Below, piece after piece: positions 1 through 8,417 of a stretch of 64,000 nt of DNA. Position numbers and translations under genes: made by a program. The first letter of the stretch is position 1, and each line of letters starts with the position of its first letter. This DNA comes from an uncultured Ignavibacteria bacterium. GTDB taxonomy: Bacteria > Bacteroidota > Ignavibacteria > Tepidaquicellales > Tepidaquicellaceae. The notes below the pieces were generated by a model, which was given only the letters and a program-made list of their open reading frames with translations, was not told the origin of the DNA and made no database searches. Where the stretch lies: the NCBI GenBank assembly GCA_937974175.1, contig CALJIG010000014.1, positions 1-64,000 on the forward strand, written 5' to 3'.

Positions 1-437
1 AAACAATAAAAAAATCCATCGAAATAAAAGCTTCAAAAGAAAAAGTCTGGGAAGTATTGACTGAAGACAGATACACAAGAATCTGGTATGCAGAGTTTCA
101 CGAAGGCTCACATGCTGTTACTGACTGGAAAGTAGGCAGTAAGGCAATTTTTAAAGGTAATGATGGTAATGGACTAATTGCTAAAATTATAAAAAATGAC
201 CCCACTGAAATTCTCTCTATGGAGTATACAGGAATGCTCGTAAACGGTGTCGAAGATTACGATAGCGATATGGCCTGCGGCGTAGCAGGCGGTAGAGAAA
301 CATATATAATGTCTGAGAAAGAAGGTGTAACCACTCTTGATGTAGAAGGCGATATGAATGATGAAATGTATGAAATGATGTCCGGCTTATGGGAAAAAGC
401 ATTTTCAAAGCTTAAAGAACTCGCAGAACAAAATTAA
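1..437 (+). CDS. SRPBCC/AHSA1-type START-like protein (5' partial)
   Basis: The reading frame is open from base 3, so the gene begins upstream of the window. The first in-frame TTG at 57 is an internal leucine and not a start. The visible N-terminus, IKKSIEIKASKEKVWEVLTE, is the usual opening beta-strand and helix of SRPBCC proteins, a hydrophobic-ligand-binding fold. The spacing to the next gene is 33 bp and all following genes run the same way, so it is probably part of the small-protein cassette that ends at the terminator near 3743. The ligand and activity are unknown. The assignment rests on the N-terminal pattern and overall size. Confidence 0.7.
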   Translation, partial: TIKKSIEIKASKEKVWEVLTEDRYTRIWYAEFHEGSHAVTDWKVGSKAIFKGNDGNGLIAKIIKNDPTEILSMEYTGMLVNGVEDYDSDMACGVAGGRETYIMSEKEGVTTLDVEGDMNDEMYEMMSGLWEKAFSKLKELAEQN

Positions 438-470
438 AATTATTATAAAAAAGATTTAAAACATAAAATA

Positions 471-881
471 ATGGCTAAACAAATTTTTGTTAACTTACCG
501 GTAAAAGACCTGAAAAAATCAATTGAGTTTTTTACCAAGCTCAGTTACACTTTTAATCCTCAATTCACTGATGAAAATGCAACGTGCATGATAGTCGGCG
601 ATAATATTTTTGTAATGCTTTTAGTTGAGCCTTTCTTTAAGAGCTTCACAAAAAGAGAAATAGCTGACACGTCTAAATCCAATGAAGCCATTATTTGCCT
701 CTCTGCTGATAACAGAGAAGAAGTGGATGATATGGTAAAGAAAGCTCTCGAAGCAGGCGGAACTGCTCCCGGTGAAATACAAGATTATGGCTGGATGTAT
801 AATCACGGATTTACAGATCTTGACGGTCACTGCTGGGAATATAGTTACATTGATATGAGTGCAATGCCATCTTCCAATTAA
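471..881 (+). CDS. VOC-family (glyoxalase/bleomycin-resistance-like) protein
   Basis: This 136-residue protein has the one-module VOC pattern. It opens with a beta-alpha-beta unit (IFVNLPVKDLKKSIEFFTKL) and ends with the metal-site strand GFTDLDGHCWEYSYID, whose H and E are typical metal ligands. The family includes glyoxalase I, extradiol dioxygenases and antibiotic-binding proteins, so the substrate cannot be read from sequence. It lies in a run of small stress- or detoxification-like genes. An ATG start is used with no Shine-Dalgarno sequence, as for most genes here. Confidence 0.8.
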   Translation: MAKQIFVNLPVKDLKKSIEFFTKLSYTFNPQFTDENATCMIVGDNIFVMLLVEPFFKSFTKREIADTSKSNEAIICLSADNREEVDDMVKKALEAGGTAPGEIQDYGWMYNHGFTDLDGHCWEYSYIDMSAMPSSN

Positions 882-959
882 TAATTAATAATTTGTAATT
901 AGTAATATGAATTTAAACGTGATCTTAAAAAATATTTCAAAAATTATTACATAATCATT

Positions 960-1445
960 ATGAGTAAAATAACTCCATTCCTATGGTACGATACTCAGGC
1001 AGAAGAAGCAGCAAAGCTTTACACTTCACTGTTTCCTAATTCAAAAATCACATCCACAACACACTACCCGGCTGAAGGAGCAAAAGCAGCAGGCATGCCG
1101 GAAGGTTCAGTAATGACAGTTTCATTTGAGCTTGACGGCCTAAAGTTCACAGCAATGAATGCCGGACCCGTTTTTAAATTTAATGAATCAGTTTCATTTG
1201 TTGTGAATTGCTCATCACAGGAAGAGGTTGATAAATACTGGAATGCGCTTACAGCCGACGGAGGACAGGAATCCCAGTGCGGATGGCTGAAAGATAAATT
1301 CGGTCTTTCGTGGCAGATTACTCCTACACGTTTAATAGAGCTTGTGTCAAAAGGCGGTGATGTAGGAAGAAGAGCAATGGCTGCGATGCTTCAAATGAAG
1401 AAGATTGACATTCAAAAAATTGAAGAAGCAGCTGAAGGAAAGTAA
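960..1445 (+). CDS. PhnB-like VOC protein (3-demethylubiquinone methyltransferase-like domain)
   Basis: The 161-residue product begins MSKITPFLWYDTQAEEAAKL and contains SFVVNCSSQEEVDKYWNAL and a terminal WLKDKFGLSWQITP stretch. These are hallmarks of the PhnB branch of the VOC superfamily. Despite the historical methyltransferase name, these proteins are generally VOC-fold proteins of unknown reaction. The C-terminal RRAMAAMLQMKKIDIQKIEEA helix is common in this branch. A second PhnB-like protein is at 3298-3726, so the cassette carries two. Confidence 0.85.
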   Translation: MSKITPFLWYDTQAEEAAKLYTSLFPNSKITSTTHYPAEGAKAAGMPEGSVMTVSFELDGLKFTAMNAGPVFKFNESVSFVVNCSSQEEVDKYWNALTADGGQESQCGWLKDKFGLSWQITPTRLIELVSKGGDVGRRAMAAMLQMKKIDIQKIEEAAEGK

Positions 1446-1457
1446 ACAATCGAAATA

Positions 1458-1664
1458 ATGGTTGAGGTTTTTAAAACAAATGTTGAAGATAAAATTATCG
1501 CAGATAAAATTACCGTCGAATTGCATTCGCTCTTCGGCGGTAATATAAACTTCGATCTTGATGACTGCGATAAGATACTCCGTGTTGAAAGCGCTGAGGT
1601 AATACCGGAGAAAATATCAGAAGTTTTAACCTGTAAAGGTTTTATTTGTGAGGTATTAGATTAA
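1458..1664 (+). CDS. Small conserved protein, HMA-like fold without CxxC
   Basis: This 68-residue protein starts 12 bp after the PhnB-like gene. The pattern (MVEVFKTNV, then a helix, INFDLDDCDKILRVE, a helix, FICEVLD) suggests a beta-alpha-beta-beta-alpha-beta ferredoxin-like unit similar to heavy-metal-associated domains. The CxxC metal motif is absent; the only cysteines are in DDCDK, LTCKG and ICEV. The fold is inferred from the secondary-structure pattern. The function is unknown. Confidence 0.6.
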   Translation: MVEVFKTNVEDKIIADKITVELHSLFGGNINFDLDDCDKILRVESAEVIPEKISEVLTCKGFICEVLD

Positions 1665-1692
1665 TCAGAGCAAACTATAAAATTTTATTTTG

Positions 1693-2253
1693 ATGAGAAA
1701 AGTAATTGTCTCAAATCTTGTGACACTGGACGGATTCTTTGAAGGTCCAAAAGGAGAACTGGATTGGTTTATTGTAGAAAAAGAATTTTTTGATTATGTA
1801 AAAGAAATGTTTAAAACAGTTGATACTATTTTGTTCGGCCGCAAAACATATCAGATGATGGAAAAATACTGGCCAACAGCTGACGATAATGATCCGACTA
1901 TAACGCACCAGATGAACAAGCTTCCGAAAATAGTATTTTCAAAAACTTTAGCAAACGCGGAATGGAATAATTCTAAAATAATAAGAGATAACATCGCTGA
2001 AGAAATTCACGAAATGAAAAAACTTCCGGGAAAAAACATGGTAATATTCGGAAGCGGTGAGATTGTATCCTTCTTAACAAATCAGGGATTGGTTGATGAA
2101 TACAGAATAATTTTAAACCCCGTTATTTTGGGTAAAGGTAATCCGATGTTTAAGAATATTAATGAGAAGATCAAGCTGAATCTTATTAACTCAAAAAATT
2201 TAAAATCAGGTGTGATGATTCTATATTACGAACCTGAGAAAATTTTAAATTAA
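1693..2253 (+). CDS. RibD C-terminal/dihydrofolate reductase-like protein
   Basis: The 186-residue product opens MRKVIVSNLVTLDGFFEGP, the typical first strand of RibD_C reductases. It also has DTILFGRKTYQMMEKYWP, KIVFSKTL, and the glycine-rich NADPH-binding FGSGEIVSFLTNQGLVDEYR. I chose the ATG at 1693 over the in-frame TTG three bases earlier because it aligns with the start of the adjacent paralogue. Proteins of this group are often called YyaP/YwjB-like, and their substrates are unknown. It forms a tandem pair with the next gene. Confidence 0.85.
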   Translation: MRKVIVSNLVTLDGFFEGPKGELDWFIVEKEFFDYVKEMFKTVDTILFGRKTYQMMEKYWPTADDNDPTITHQMNKLPKIVFSKTLANAEWNNSKIIRDNIAEEIHEMKKLPGKNMVIFGSGEIVSFLTNQGLVDEYRIILNPVILGKGNPMFKNINEKIKLNLINSKNLKSGVMILYYEPEKILN

Positions 2254-2263
2254 AATATTAAAA

Positions 2264-2803
2264 ATGAGAAAAGTAATTTTGCAAATGTATACTTCCATTG
2301 ACGGTTTCGTAGCAGGACCAAACGGAGAGCTAGATTGGATGTTTACTAATATCGGAACTGAATCAGAGAGTCCGGCAGATGAACTTCTGAACTCATCCGA
2401 TTTAATTCTACTTGGAAGAGGAATGGCGAAAGGATTTTTAGATTACTGGCCGAACGATAAAACAGAATTTGGTGAAAAGATTAACACATTGCCCAAAATT
2501 GTTTTTTCAAAAACCCTTACTTCAATGGAATACCCGAATGTTACAGTTGCAAGTAACATTGAAGAAAAAATTCAGGAGGAAAAGGGTAAGCCCGGAAAAA
2601 ATTTAATTTTGTACGGCGGCTGCAGATTGGTGACTTCGTTTGCAAAGCTTGGATTGATAGATGAATATTGTCTTATGACAGTACCGGTAATATTGGGTAA
2701 AGGTTTGCATTTGTTCGAAGGAATTGATATGAAAGTGCTTAAGCTTGTGAAATCAAAAGCTTCTCCATCGGGAGTAATTGTAAATCACTACGAAAAAAAA
2801 TAA
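2264..2803 (+). CDS. RibD C-terminal/dihydrofolate reductase-like protein (tandem paralogue)
   Basis: This 179-residue paralogue of the preceding gene lies 10 bp downstream. It shares MRKVILQMYTSIDGFVAGP, DLILLGRGMAKGFLDYWP, PKIVFSKTL and LYGGCRLVTSFAKLGLIDEY. The conserved glycine-rich strand points to NAD(P)H binding. The tandem arrangement suggests duplication followed by divergence, or two subunits acting on related substrates. The substrate is not predictable. Confidence 0.85.
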   Translation: MRKVILQMYTSIDGFVAGPNGELDWMFTNIGTESESPADELLNSSDLILLGRGMAKGFLDYWPNDKTEFGEKINTLPKIVFSKTLTSMEYPNVTVASNIEEKIQEEKGKPGKNLILYGGCRLVTSFAKLGLIDEYCLMTVPVILGKGLHLFEGIDMKVLKLVKSKASPSGVIVNHYEKK

Positions 2804-2827
2804 TCTGATAAATTTAAATAAATATTC

Positions 2828-3262
2828 ATGAAAAACTTTCTGGAAAACAATAAGGATATCGGAATATTTGTATTAAGAGTTACCATAGGAATAGCATTTG
2901 CCTTTATCTACGGTTTGCCTAAAATTCAAGGCGGTCCCGAGTTCTGGGCTATGGTTGGAGGCGCAATGGGTAATGTGGGAATCTCATTCGGTCATACTTT
3001 CTGGGGATTTATGGCATCTCTCAGTGAATTCGGTGGCGGTATTTTGCTGATACTCGGTTTATTTCTACGGCCCGTAACTGTGTTCATGGGGTTCACTATG
3101 ATAATGGCAACTTTAACACATTTCTCTATGCAGGACCAATGGTATAATGTAATGAACCCGCTTAATATGCTTGCAGTTTTTATTTGTCTGTTTTTCTTCG
3201 GAGCAGGAAAGTACAGTCTTGATTATATATTTTTTAAAAAGAATAAAAATTCTCTCAATTAA
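2828..3262 (+). CDS. DoxX-family membrane protein
   Basis: This 144-residue integral membrane protein has four predicted helices. The first is GIFVLRVTIGIAFAFIYGLP, with the DoxX-typical arginine after the first helix start. It also has the SLSEFGGGILLILGLFLRP motif, with the E-x-x-G-G segment that is highly conserved in DoxX/SURF4-like proteins. DoxX proteins often accompany oxidative-stress and detoxification genes, which fits the neighbours. The exact function is unresolved. Confidence 0.85.
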   Translation: MKNFLENNKDIGIFVLRVTIGIAFAFIYGLPKIQGGPEFWAMVGGAMGNVGISFGHTFWGFMASLSEFGGGILLILGLFLRPVTVFMGFTMIMATLTHFSMQDQWYNVMNPLNMLAVFICLFFFGAGKYSLDYIFFKKNKNSLN

Positions 3263-3297
3263 TAATTAAAACTATTTTAAAATTTAAAATTGAAAAA

Positions 3298-3726
3298 ATG
3301 TCAGCACTAAATCCCTATCTTAATTTTAACGGTAATTGCGAAGAAGCAATGAATTATTACAAATCAGTATTCGGCGGTGAGTTCGCTATGATAATGCGGT
3401 ATAAAGATGTACCGGAAGATGTTCCTATGCCTGACGGTAAAGTTGATGGTGATAAAATCATGCACGTATCTTTTCCAATAGGGAAGAGTGTTCTTATGGC
3501 AAGTGACTGTCCTCCTTCAATGGAAGTAACGTACGGAAGCGGCGGTTATAATATATCCGTCAGCGTTGATAGCAAAGAAGATGCAGATAAATTCTTCAAC
3601 GGGCTTTCAGCCGGCGGGAATACAATCATGCCCATGGCAGATGCATTCTGGGGTTCATATTTCGGTATGTGTGTTGATAAATTCGGAATCTCATGGATGA
3701 TTAGTTATGATGCTCCGAGAGGATAG
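3298..3726 (+). CDS. PhnB-like VOC protein
   Basis: The 142-residue protein starts MSALNPYLNFNGNCEEAMNY and carries FYKSVFGGEF-type, MHVSFPIGKSVLMASD and FGMCVDKFGISWMISY segments typical of PhnB VOC proteins. It is the last gene of the cassette and is followed after 16 bp by a strong intrinsic terminator. It is diverged from the PhnB-like gene at 960. Its substrate is unknown. Confidence 0.88.
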   Translation: MSALNPYLNFNGNCEEAMNYYKSVFGGEFAMIMRYKDVPEDVPMPDGKVDGDKIMHVSFPIGKSVLMASDCPPSMEVTYGSGGYNISVSVDSKEDADKFFNGLSAGGNTIMPMADAFWGSYFGMCVDKFGISWMISYDAPRG

Positions 3727-3742
3727 TTTTTTCTAAGTAATA

Positions 3743-3780
3743 CGGACTTTGGAGGTAATACTTCAAAGTCCGAAATTTTT
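3743..3780 (+). terminator. Rho-independent terminator closing the VOC/RibD/DoxX cassette
   Basis: The arm 3743-3754 pairs with 3761-3772 (CGGACTTTG against CAAAGTCCG plus three inner pairs) around a six-base loop, and a T-run ends at 3780. Confidence 0.85.
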
Positions 3781-3818
3781 AGATGATAATTTTTTTGTAA
3801 AAGAGTTATCATTGCTGA

Positions 3819-4340
3819 ATGAAACTCTTAGCTGTAGCATATCCTGAACTTTCGGAAAAAGATTATAATCTCATTGAAAATTACAGGAGAGAACATGATT
3901 CTCTATATGACATAATCAGGACACATTTTACTTTGGTGTTTCCTGTGAGAGATTTTTCGGAAAAAATTTTTACTGAAGAAATAAAAAAACAACTTCAGGG
4001 AATCCAAGCTTTCACATTTACACTTCGCAGCGCTACAATAAATAAAGATGCGTTCACAGAAAATTATTACGCGTTTCTTGTTCCTGACGAAGGGCATAGT
4101 AATATAATCAAGCTGCACGATAAGCTTTATAGTGGCAGGTTATCATCTTATCTCCGGTTAGATATTGATTTCATTCCCCATATTACCATAGGTAATTCAA
4201 TAAATATTTTAGCTTGTAAAAAAATGGTTAATGATTGGAATTCACAAGATTTCGAAATCACCGGAAAAATTTCTTCTATAGATATTGTAAATTATGAGCA
4301 GGCAACAACACTTGAAAAAATAAAACTTCTTTCAAAGTAA
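3819..4340 (+). CDS. 2'-5' RNA ligase-like (2H phosphoesterase) protein
   Basis: This 173-residue protein has the two H-x-T motifs of the 2H phosphoesterase superfamily: THFTLVF with His36 and PHITIGN with His121. The spacing and size match LigT/YjcG-like members. These enzymes act on 2',3'-cyclic or 2'-5' phosphodiester linkages in RNA or nucleotides; the physiological substrate is not predictable. It sits just after the cassette terminator and so is probably transcribed separately. Confidence 0.85.
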   Translation: MKLLAVAYPELSEKDYNLIENYRREHDSLYDIIRTHFTLVFPVRDFSEKIFTEEIKKQLQGIQAFTFTLRSATINKDAFTENYYAFLVPDEGHSNIIKLHDKLYSGRLSSYLRLDIDFIPHITIGNSINILACKKMVNDWNSQDFEITGKISSIDIVNYEQATTLEKIKLLSK

Positions 4341-4382
4341 ACCGAGAATTTGAAATTAACCGGGATGCGTCACATTAATTAA

Positions 4383-4511
4383 TCATCGGAAAGTATTCCC
4401 AACATAGAAGAGCTTTATTGAAAGGTAAATAATAAAAATTGTTGAGAGAATAACAAACCATATTATTCCCTTTACCATAACGCTGCCGGCAGCGGATTTT
4501 TTTTCTTCCAT
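4383..4511 (-). CDS. Possible 42-residue single-pass membrane protein
   Basis: A short ATG-to-TGA frame on the minus strand encodes a charged N-terminus (MEEKKSAAG), one strongly hydrophobic helix (GIIWFVILSTIFIIYLSIKL) and a short tail. It lies alone in the 446-bp gap between the 2H phosphoesterase and the kinase gene. The composition looks like a genuine small membrane protein. Conservation could not be tested and no family is recognised. The rest of the gap shows no further gene. Confidence 0.4.
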   Translation of the reverse strand: MEEKKSAAGSVMVKGIIWFVILSTIFIIYLSIKLFYVGNTFR

Positions 4512-4786
4512 AATTTTACTTTATGAATTTAAGTATAACCTCCCCTAGCCCGGGCTGCCTGTAATATATATTTTTATTTTTTATCCTGCTATATATTTTA
4601 TTTCCCTGTATGTTGATAAGTAAAAATGACCCATCGAAGCACCTGAATTTTAAAATTTTAAATCGACCTTAACTTACTTTCCTGTCATTAGACTATTTTC
4701 AGTTTTTTTATCTTAATTAGTTTACTATATTAGAAATCCAATATCCCATCCATAATATTTGAAAGCAGCAAATCTTAGCCATTTTA

Positions 4787-6577
4787 ATGGACGAAAAGGT
4801 TTTAAATACTATACTTGACGAATATCAGAAAAAGATAGATTCTGACAGGGAAAAAGCCCTTGAGGAAGCTATTAAAATAGAATCTATAGCCCGCGAAAAA
4901 AGAAATGAACCTCTTTTAGCTAAAAGCCTTTTGCTTTCCGGTCGTATCCATTACCGCAATACAATGTATGATAAGTCACTGGAGAAAACTCTTGAGGCTC
5001 TGCCGATCTGCAGTTCATTGGGACTTATAAATGAAGAGGCTGACTGCAGAAATCTTATAGCAATCTGCCAATACAAATATGGTGATTACGCTGAAAGTCT
5101 TAAAAATGCATTTGAATCATTAAAGATAACAAGGAAGACAAAAAACCGTGTATTAGAATCGACATGTTGTAATACAATAGGGAATTGTTATCTTCATCTG
5201 AAAGAATTTGATAATGCTCTTGATTATCTTAACCTTGCTTTAAAGATTAAGGATGAACTCTTCGATGAAAAAGGAAGAGGGATGATATTGATAAACCTTG
5301 GCAACGTATATTTTGAAAAGGGTGAATACGAACATTGTGAAAAATATTATAATGAAGGTCTTGAAATAAAGAAGAAGACAGAAGACTATCAGGGGATTTT
5401 AATTTGTTATAACAATCTTGGCAATGTTGCAGCCGATTATTATAAAGACCTGAACAAAGCAATGGAATATTACAATAAATCACATGCGCTTAGTATTAAG
5501 CATGGCTTTGATTATTATACTGCTGAACTGTATTATCTGAAAGCATCTTTGAATTATACTTTTGAAATGTATCACGAAGCTATTGAAAATCTTGATAAAT
5601 GCTCTGAGATTTCCTTAAAAAATAATTACACTCACATTATTCCTAACATGACGGATATGTACGGAATGGTTTATTATAAAATAGAAGATTATCAAAAAGC
5701 ATGTGAGTACTACAGAAAAAGTTATACATTGGTTTCAGAGACATTTAAAGAATCGTCAAACTCTAAAATTGAATATCTGAATGTTTTACACAAAGTAGAA
5801 TTGGTTCAGCAGGAGGCTGAGTTTCACAGGTCAGTGAATGAAGAGCTGAAAACCGTTAATGAAAAGCTTGTTGACCTTAACAATGAAAAAAATGAGTTCC
5901 TTGGCATGGCTGCGCATGACTTGAAAAATCCTTTGAGTGCTATTTCATTATCAGTGTCTGCTTTAAGAAAATTAAAGGATAAATATTCTCCTGAGCAGAT
6001 TGACAGAAAGCTTGAGCAGATTGAGCTTACTTCTACACGCATGCAGGATATTATTAAAAACTTTCTGGATATTAATGCTATCGAAAGCGGCAGAATCAAC
6101 TTAGCTAAAAAGGAAATTAACATAATAGAGGTTCTTGAAAAAGTTATCTCAGATAATACAGTCTTAACAGAAAGAAAAGGAATAAAAATAAACACGGTAT
6201 GTGAACACGATAAGCTTGTTATTCTTGCCGATTACATGGGACTGAATGAAGTATTTGAAAATCTATTTTCCAATTCTATCAAATATTCTCCGCTGAAATC
6301 AGAAGTAACAGTAAAAATTGAAAAAGATTTATTGAAGCAGTACGTAATAGTTTCCTTCATTGATGAAGGTATGGGAATAAAACAGGAAGAGATGTCTAAG
6401 CTGTTTAAAAAATTCTCTAAGCTCAGCACTAAGCCGACTGCAGGAGAAAATTCCACCGGTTTAGGTTTATCAATAGTAAAAAAATTAATTGAATCAATGG
6501 ACGGCGAAGTCTGGTGCGAAAGCACATACGGTGAAGGCAGTAATTTTAGAGTGAAATTCAAATTGATTTCCGCTTAA
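4787..6577 (+). CDS. Cytosolic TPR-repeat sensor histidine kinase
   Basis: The 596-residue protein has no membrane helix. Residues 1 to about 330 are consecutive TPR-type helix pairs (for example TCCNTIGNCYLHLKEFDNAL and ICYNNLGNVAADYYKDLNKA). A short coiled coil leads into a HisKA domain with the phosphoacceptor His377 in FLGMAAHDLKNPLSAIS. The ATPase domain shows an N-box near 487 (NEVFENLFSNSIKYSP), a D526-E-G-M-G box and GLGLS at 558. The TPR part presumably senses a protein partner. No response regulator is adjacent. The hpnC start lies 8 bp after its stop, so it may be co-transcribed with the squalene genes. Confidence 0.92.
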   Translation: MDEKVLNTILDEYQKKIDSDREKALEEAIKIESIAREKRNEPLLAKSLLLSGRIHYRNTMYDKSLEKTLEALPICSSLGLINEEADCRNLIAICQYKYGDYAESLKNAFESLKITRKTKNRVLESTCCNTIGNCYLHLKEFDNALDYLNLALKIKDELFDEKGRGMILINLGNVYFEKGEYEHCEKYYNEGLEIKKKTEDYQGILICYNNLGNVAADYYKDLNKAMEYYNKSHALSIKHGFDYYTAELYYLKASLNYTFEMYHEAIENLDKCSEISLKNNYTHIIPNMTDMYGMVYYKIEDYQKACEYYRKSYTLVSETFKESSNSKIEYLNVLHKVELVQQEAEFHRSVNEELKTVNEKLVDLNNEKNEFLGMAAHDLKNPLSAISLSVSALRKLKDKYSPEQIDRKLEQIELTSTRMQDIIKNFLDINAIESGRINLAKKEINIIEVLEKVISDNTVLTERKGIKINTVCEHDKLVILADYMGLNEVFENLFSNSIKYSPLKSEVTVKIEKDLLKQYVIVSFIDEGMGIKQEEMSKLFKKFSKLSTKPTAGENSTGLGLSIVKKLIESMDGEVWCESTYGEGSNFRVKFKLISA

Positions 6578-6585
6578 ATTTGTTA

Positions 6586-7473
6586 ATGCAAAAAGCAATT
6601 GATAACATCAATTTTGATGAGGCATTTACCCACTGCGAAAAGATTACAAAAAATCATTACGAAAACTTTCCCGTAGCATCCGTATTAATTCCCAAAGAAA
6701 AAAGAAAATATGTTTATGCAGTATATTCTTTTGCAAGATATGCAGATGATATAGCTGACTCGGCTATTTTAAGTTCCGGGGAAAAACTTGCAAGGCTAAA
6801 TCTTTTGGAAGATGAACTTGAGAAAGTTTTAAACAATCAGCTTGAAAATTTACACGAAGAGACAAAATATATTTTTATTGCTCTTTATAAAACTTTGCAG
6901 GACTTAAATATTCCTTCAGTTGAATTTAAAAATCTGTTAATAGCTTTTAAACAGGATTCTGTCAAAGATAAATACGATACATTCGAAGAGCTGCTTGAGT
7001 ATTCAAAGTATTCTGCAAATCCGGTAGGGCATTTAGTACTTTATATCTTCGGTTATAATGGAATGAGGGATAAAAAATTGTTTGAGCTATCAGACTACAT
7101 CTGCACAGGACTTCAACTTATAAATTTCTGGCAGGATGTAGCAAGAGATCTCGAAATCGATCGTGTGTATATTCCAAAAGAAATTTTACTAAAATATAAT
7201 TATAGTTATGAGCTGCTTAATAATAAAGTAGAGAACGAAAAGTATATTACCATAATAAAAGAGCTTGTAACCAGAACAAAAGAATTGTTTAAAAAAGGTG
7301 AAGAATTGCCAAATTTAGTAAAGGGCCGCTTAAAATACGAATTAAAAGCAACTTATTATGGAGGAATGACTATTATAAATAAAATAGAAAAGCTAAATTA
7401 CAGGACTTTGACCACAAGACCTGTGGTTTCCGGTTCAGATAAATTTAAGATTTTGGTTAAAACAATTTTTTAA
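6586..7473 (+). CDS. hpnC: Squalene/phytoene synthase family, HpnC-type (hydroxysqualene synthase)
   Basis: This 295-residue trans-isoprenyl diphosphate synthase has the two aspartate-rich motifs YADDIAD and NFWQDVARDLEIDRVYIPKE. The opening EAFTHCEKITKNHYENFPVA resembles HpnC, which converts presqualene diphosphate to hydroxysqualene. I chose the ATG at 6586 over an in-frame TTG at 6580. It is the first of three consecutive genes that together match the HpnCDE squalene route. HpnC against HpnD assignment is by order and N-terminal pattern. Confidence 0.85.
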   Translation: MQKAIDNINFDEAFTHCEKITKNHYENFPVASVLIPKEKRKYVYAVYSFARYADDIADSAILSSGEKLARLNLLEDELEKVLNNQLENLHEETKYIFIALYKTLQDLNIPSVEFKNLLIAFKQDSVKDKYDTFEELLEYSKYSANPVGHLVLYIFGYNGMRDKKLFELSDYICTGLQLINFWQDVARDLEIDRVYIPKEILLKYNYSYELLNNKVENEKYITIIKELVTRTKELFKKGEELPNLVKGRLKYELKATYYGGMTIINKIEKLNYRTLTTRPVVSGSDKFKILVKTIF

Positions 7474-7487
7474 GGACAATATTCTAA

Positions 7488-8363
7488 TTGAACGAACACA
7501 AACAAATAGCAGCCGAAAGCAAATCAAATTTTTTATCATCGTTTTCTTTTTTATCCAAAGAGAAGAACGACGCTATTAATACCGTATATGCTTTTTGCAG
7601 AAAGACTGATGATATTGTAGACGAAAACTCAGACTCCGTTGAAGTGAAGTACAAAAAAATCCGTGAATGGAAAAATGAGTTTGAACTTGCCGAGCATGGG
7701 AAATCAAAATACGCTTTATTAAATCATCTTAACAATATTATCCGAAAGTATAATATTCCTGTTGAGCCTTTCTTTGAGCTTATCAAAGGAATGGAAATGG
7801 ACTTACAAAACCAGCGCTACAAAACGTTCGACGAGCTTTATCAGTATTGTTACTGCGCTGCTGCAACAGTCGGTCTTATGTGTATTGAGATTTTCGGATA
7901 CAAACATAAAAGCACACGCGAGTTTGCTATTAATCTTGGCGTTGCATTACAGCTCACAAATATTCTGCGAGATATAAAAATCGATGCCGATAATGGAAGA
8001 ATTTATCTTCCGAAGGAAGACATGGAAAAATTCGGATATACTGAAGAAGACCTTATGGCGAATAAATACAATGATTCATTTATAGCTCTGATGAAATATG
8101 AATGTGAAAGAGCGCATGCTTACTACGAAAAAGCGAACAGCTGTCTCAGCAAGGATGATAAAGGTTTAATGTTTGCTGCAAGAATAATGGAGCATATTTA
8201 TTTCCGCATCCTTGAAAAAATTGAAAAGATGAACTACAATGTTTTCCATAAGAAAGCAAAAATTTCTAAGCTGAAAAAAATTTATATTACATTCGGCGTT
8301 TTCTTCAAGTACAAACTTCTGTACAGCTCCAAAGATAACCGCAAATTGGTAACCGCAAATTAG
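7488..8363 (+). CDS. hpnD: Squalene/phytoene synthase family, HpnD-type (presqualene diphosphate synthase)
   Basis: This 291-residue paralogue of the preceding gene has the motifs AFCRKTDDIVDE and NILRDIKIDADNGRIYLPKED. HpnD condenses two farnesyl diphosphates to presqualene diphosphate. The start is TTG at 7488; the next in-frame ATG would remove the first Asp motif, so TTG is favoured. It sits 14 bp after hpnC and 54 bp before hpnE. A phytoene-synthase role is possible but less likely given the trio. Confidence 0.85.
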   Translation: MNEHKQIAAESKSNFLSSFSFLSKEKNDAINTVYAFCRKTDDIVDENSDSVEVKYKKIREWKNEFELAEHGKSKYALLNHLNNIIRKYNIPVEPFFELIKGMEMDLQNQRYKTFDELYQYCYCAAATVGLMCIEIFGYKHKSTREFAINLGVALQLTNILRDIKIDADNGRIYLPKEDMEKFGYTEEDLMANKYNDSFIALMKYECERAHAYYEKANSCLSKDDKGLMFAARIMEHIYFRILEKIEKMNYNVFHKKAKISKLKKIYITFGVFFKYKLLYSSKDNRKLVTAN

Positions 8364-8417
8364 CATACAATCCTATCCTTTATTCTCTTACTTTATATCA
8401 TAATCAATTAATGTAAC

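Noticed and set aside
57..59. TTG at 57 as start of the first gene
   Set aside because: The frame is open to the window edge and the upstream residues match the SRPBCC N-terminus, so the gene is truncated by the window.
4341..4786. Riboswitch or tRNA in the gap before the TPR kinase
   Set aside because: No cloverleaf or conserved riboswitch core is visible, only a CCTAGCCCGGG patch and AT-rich DNA.
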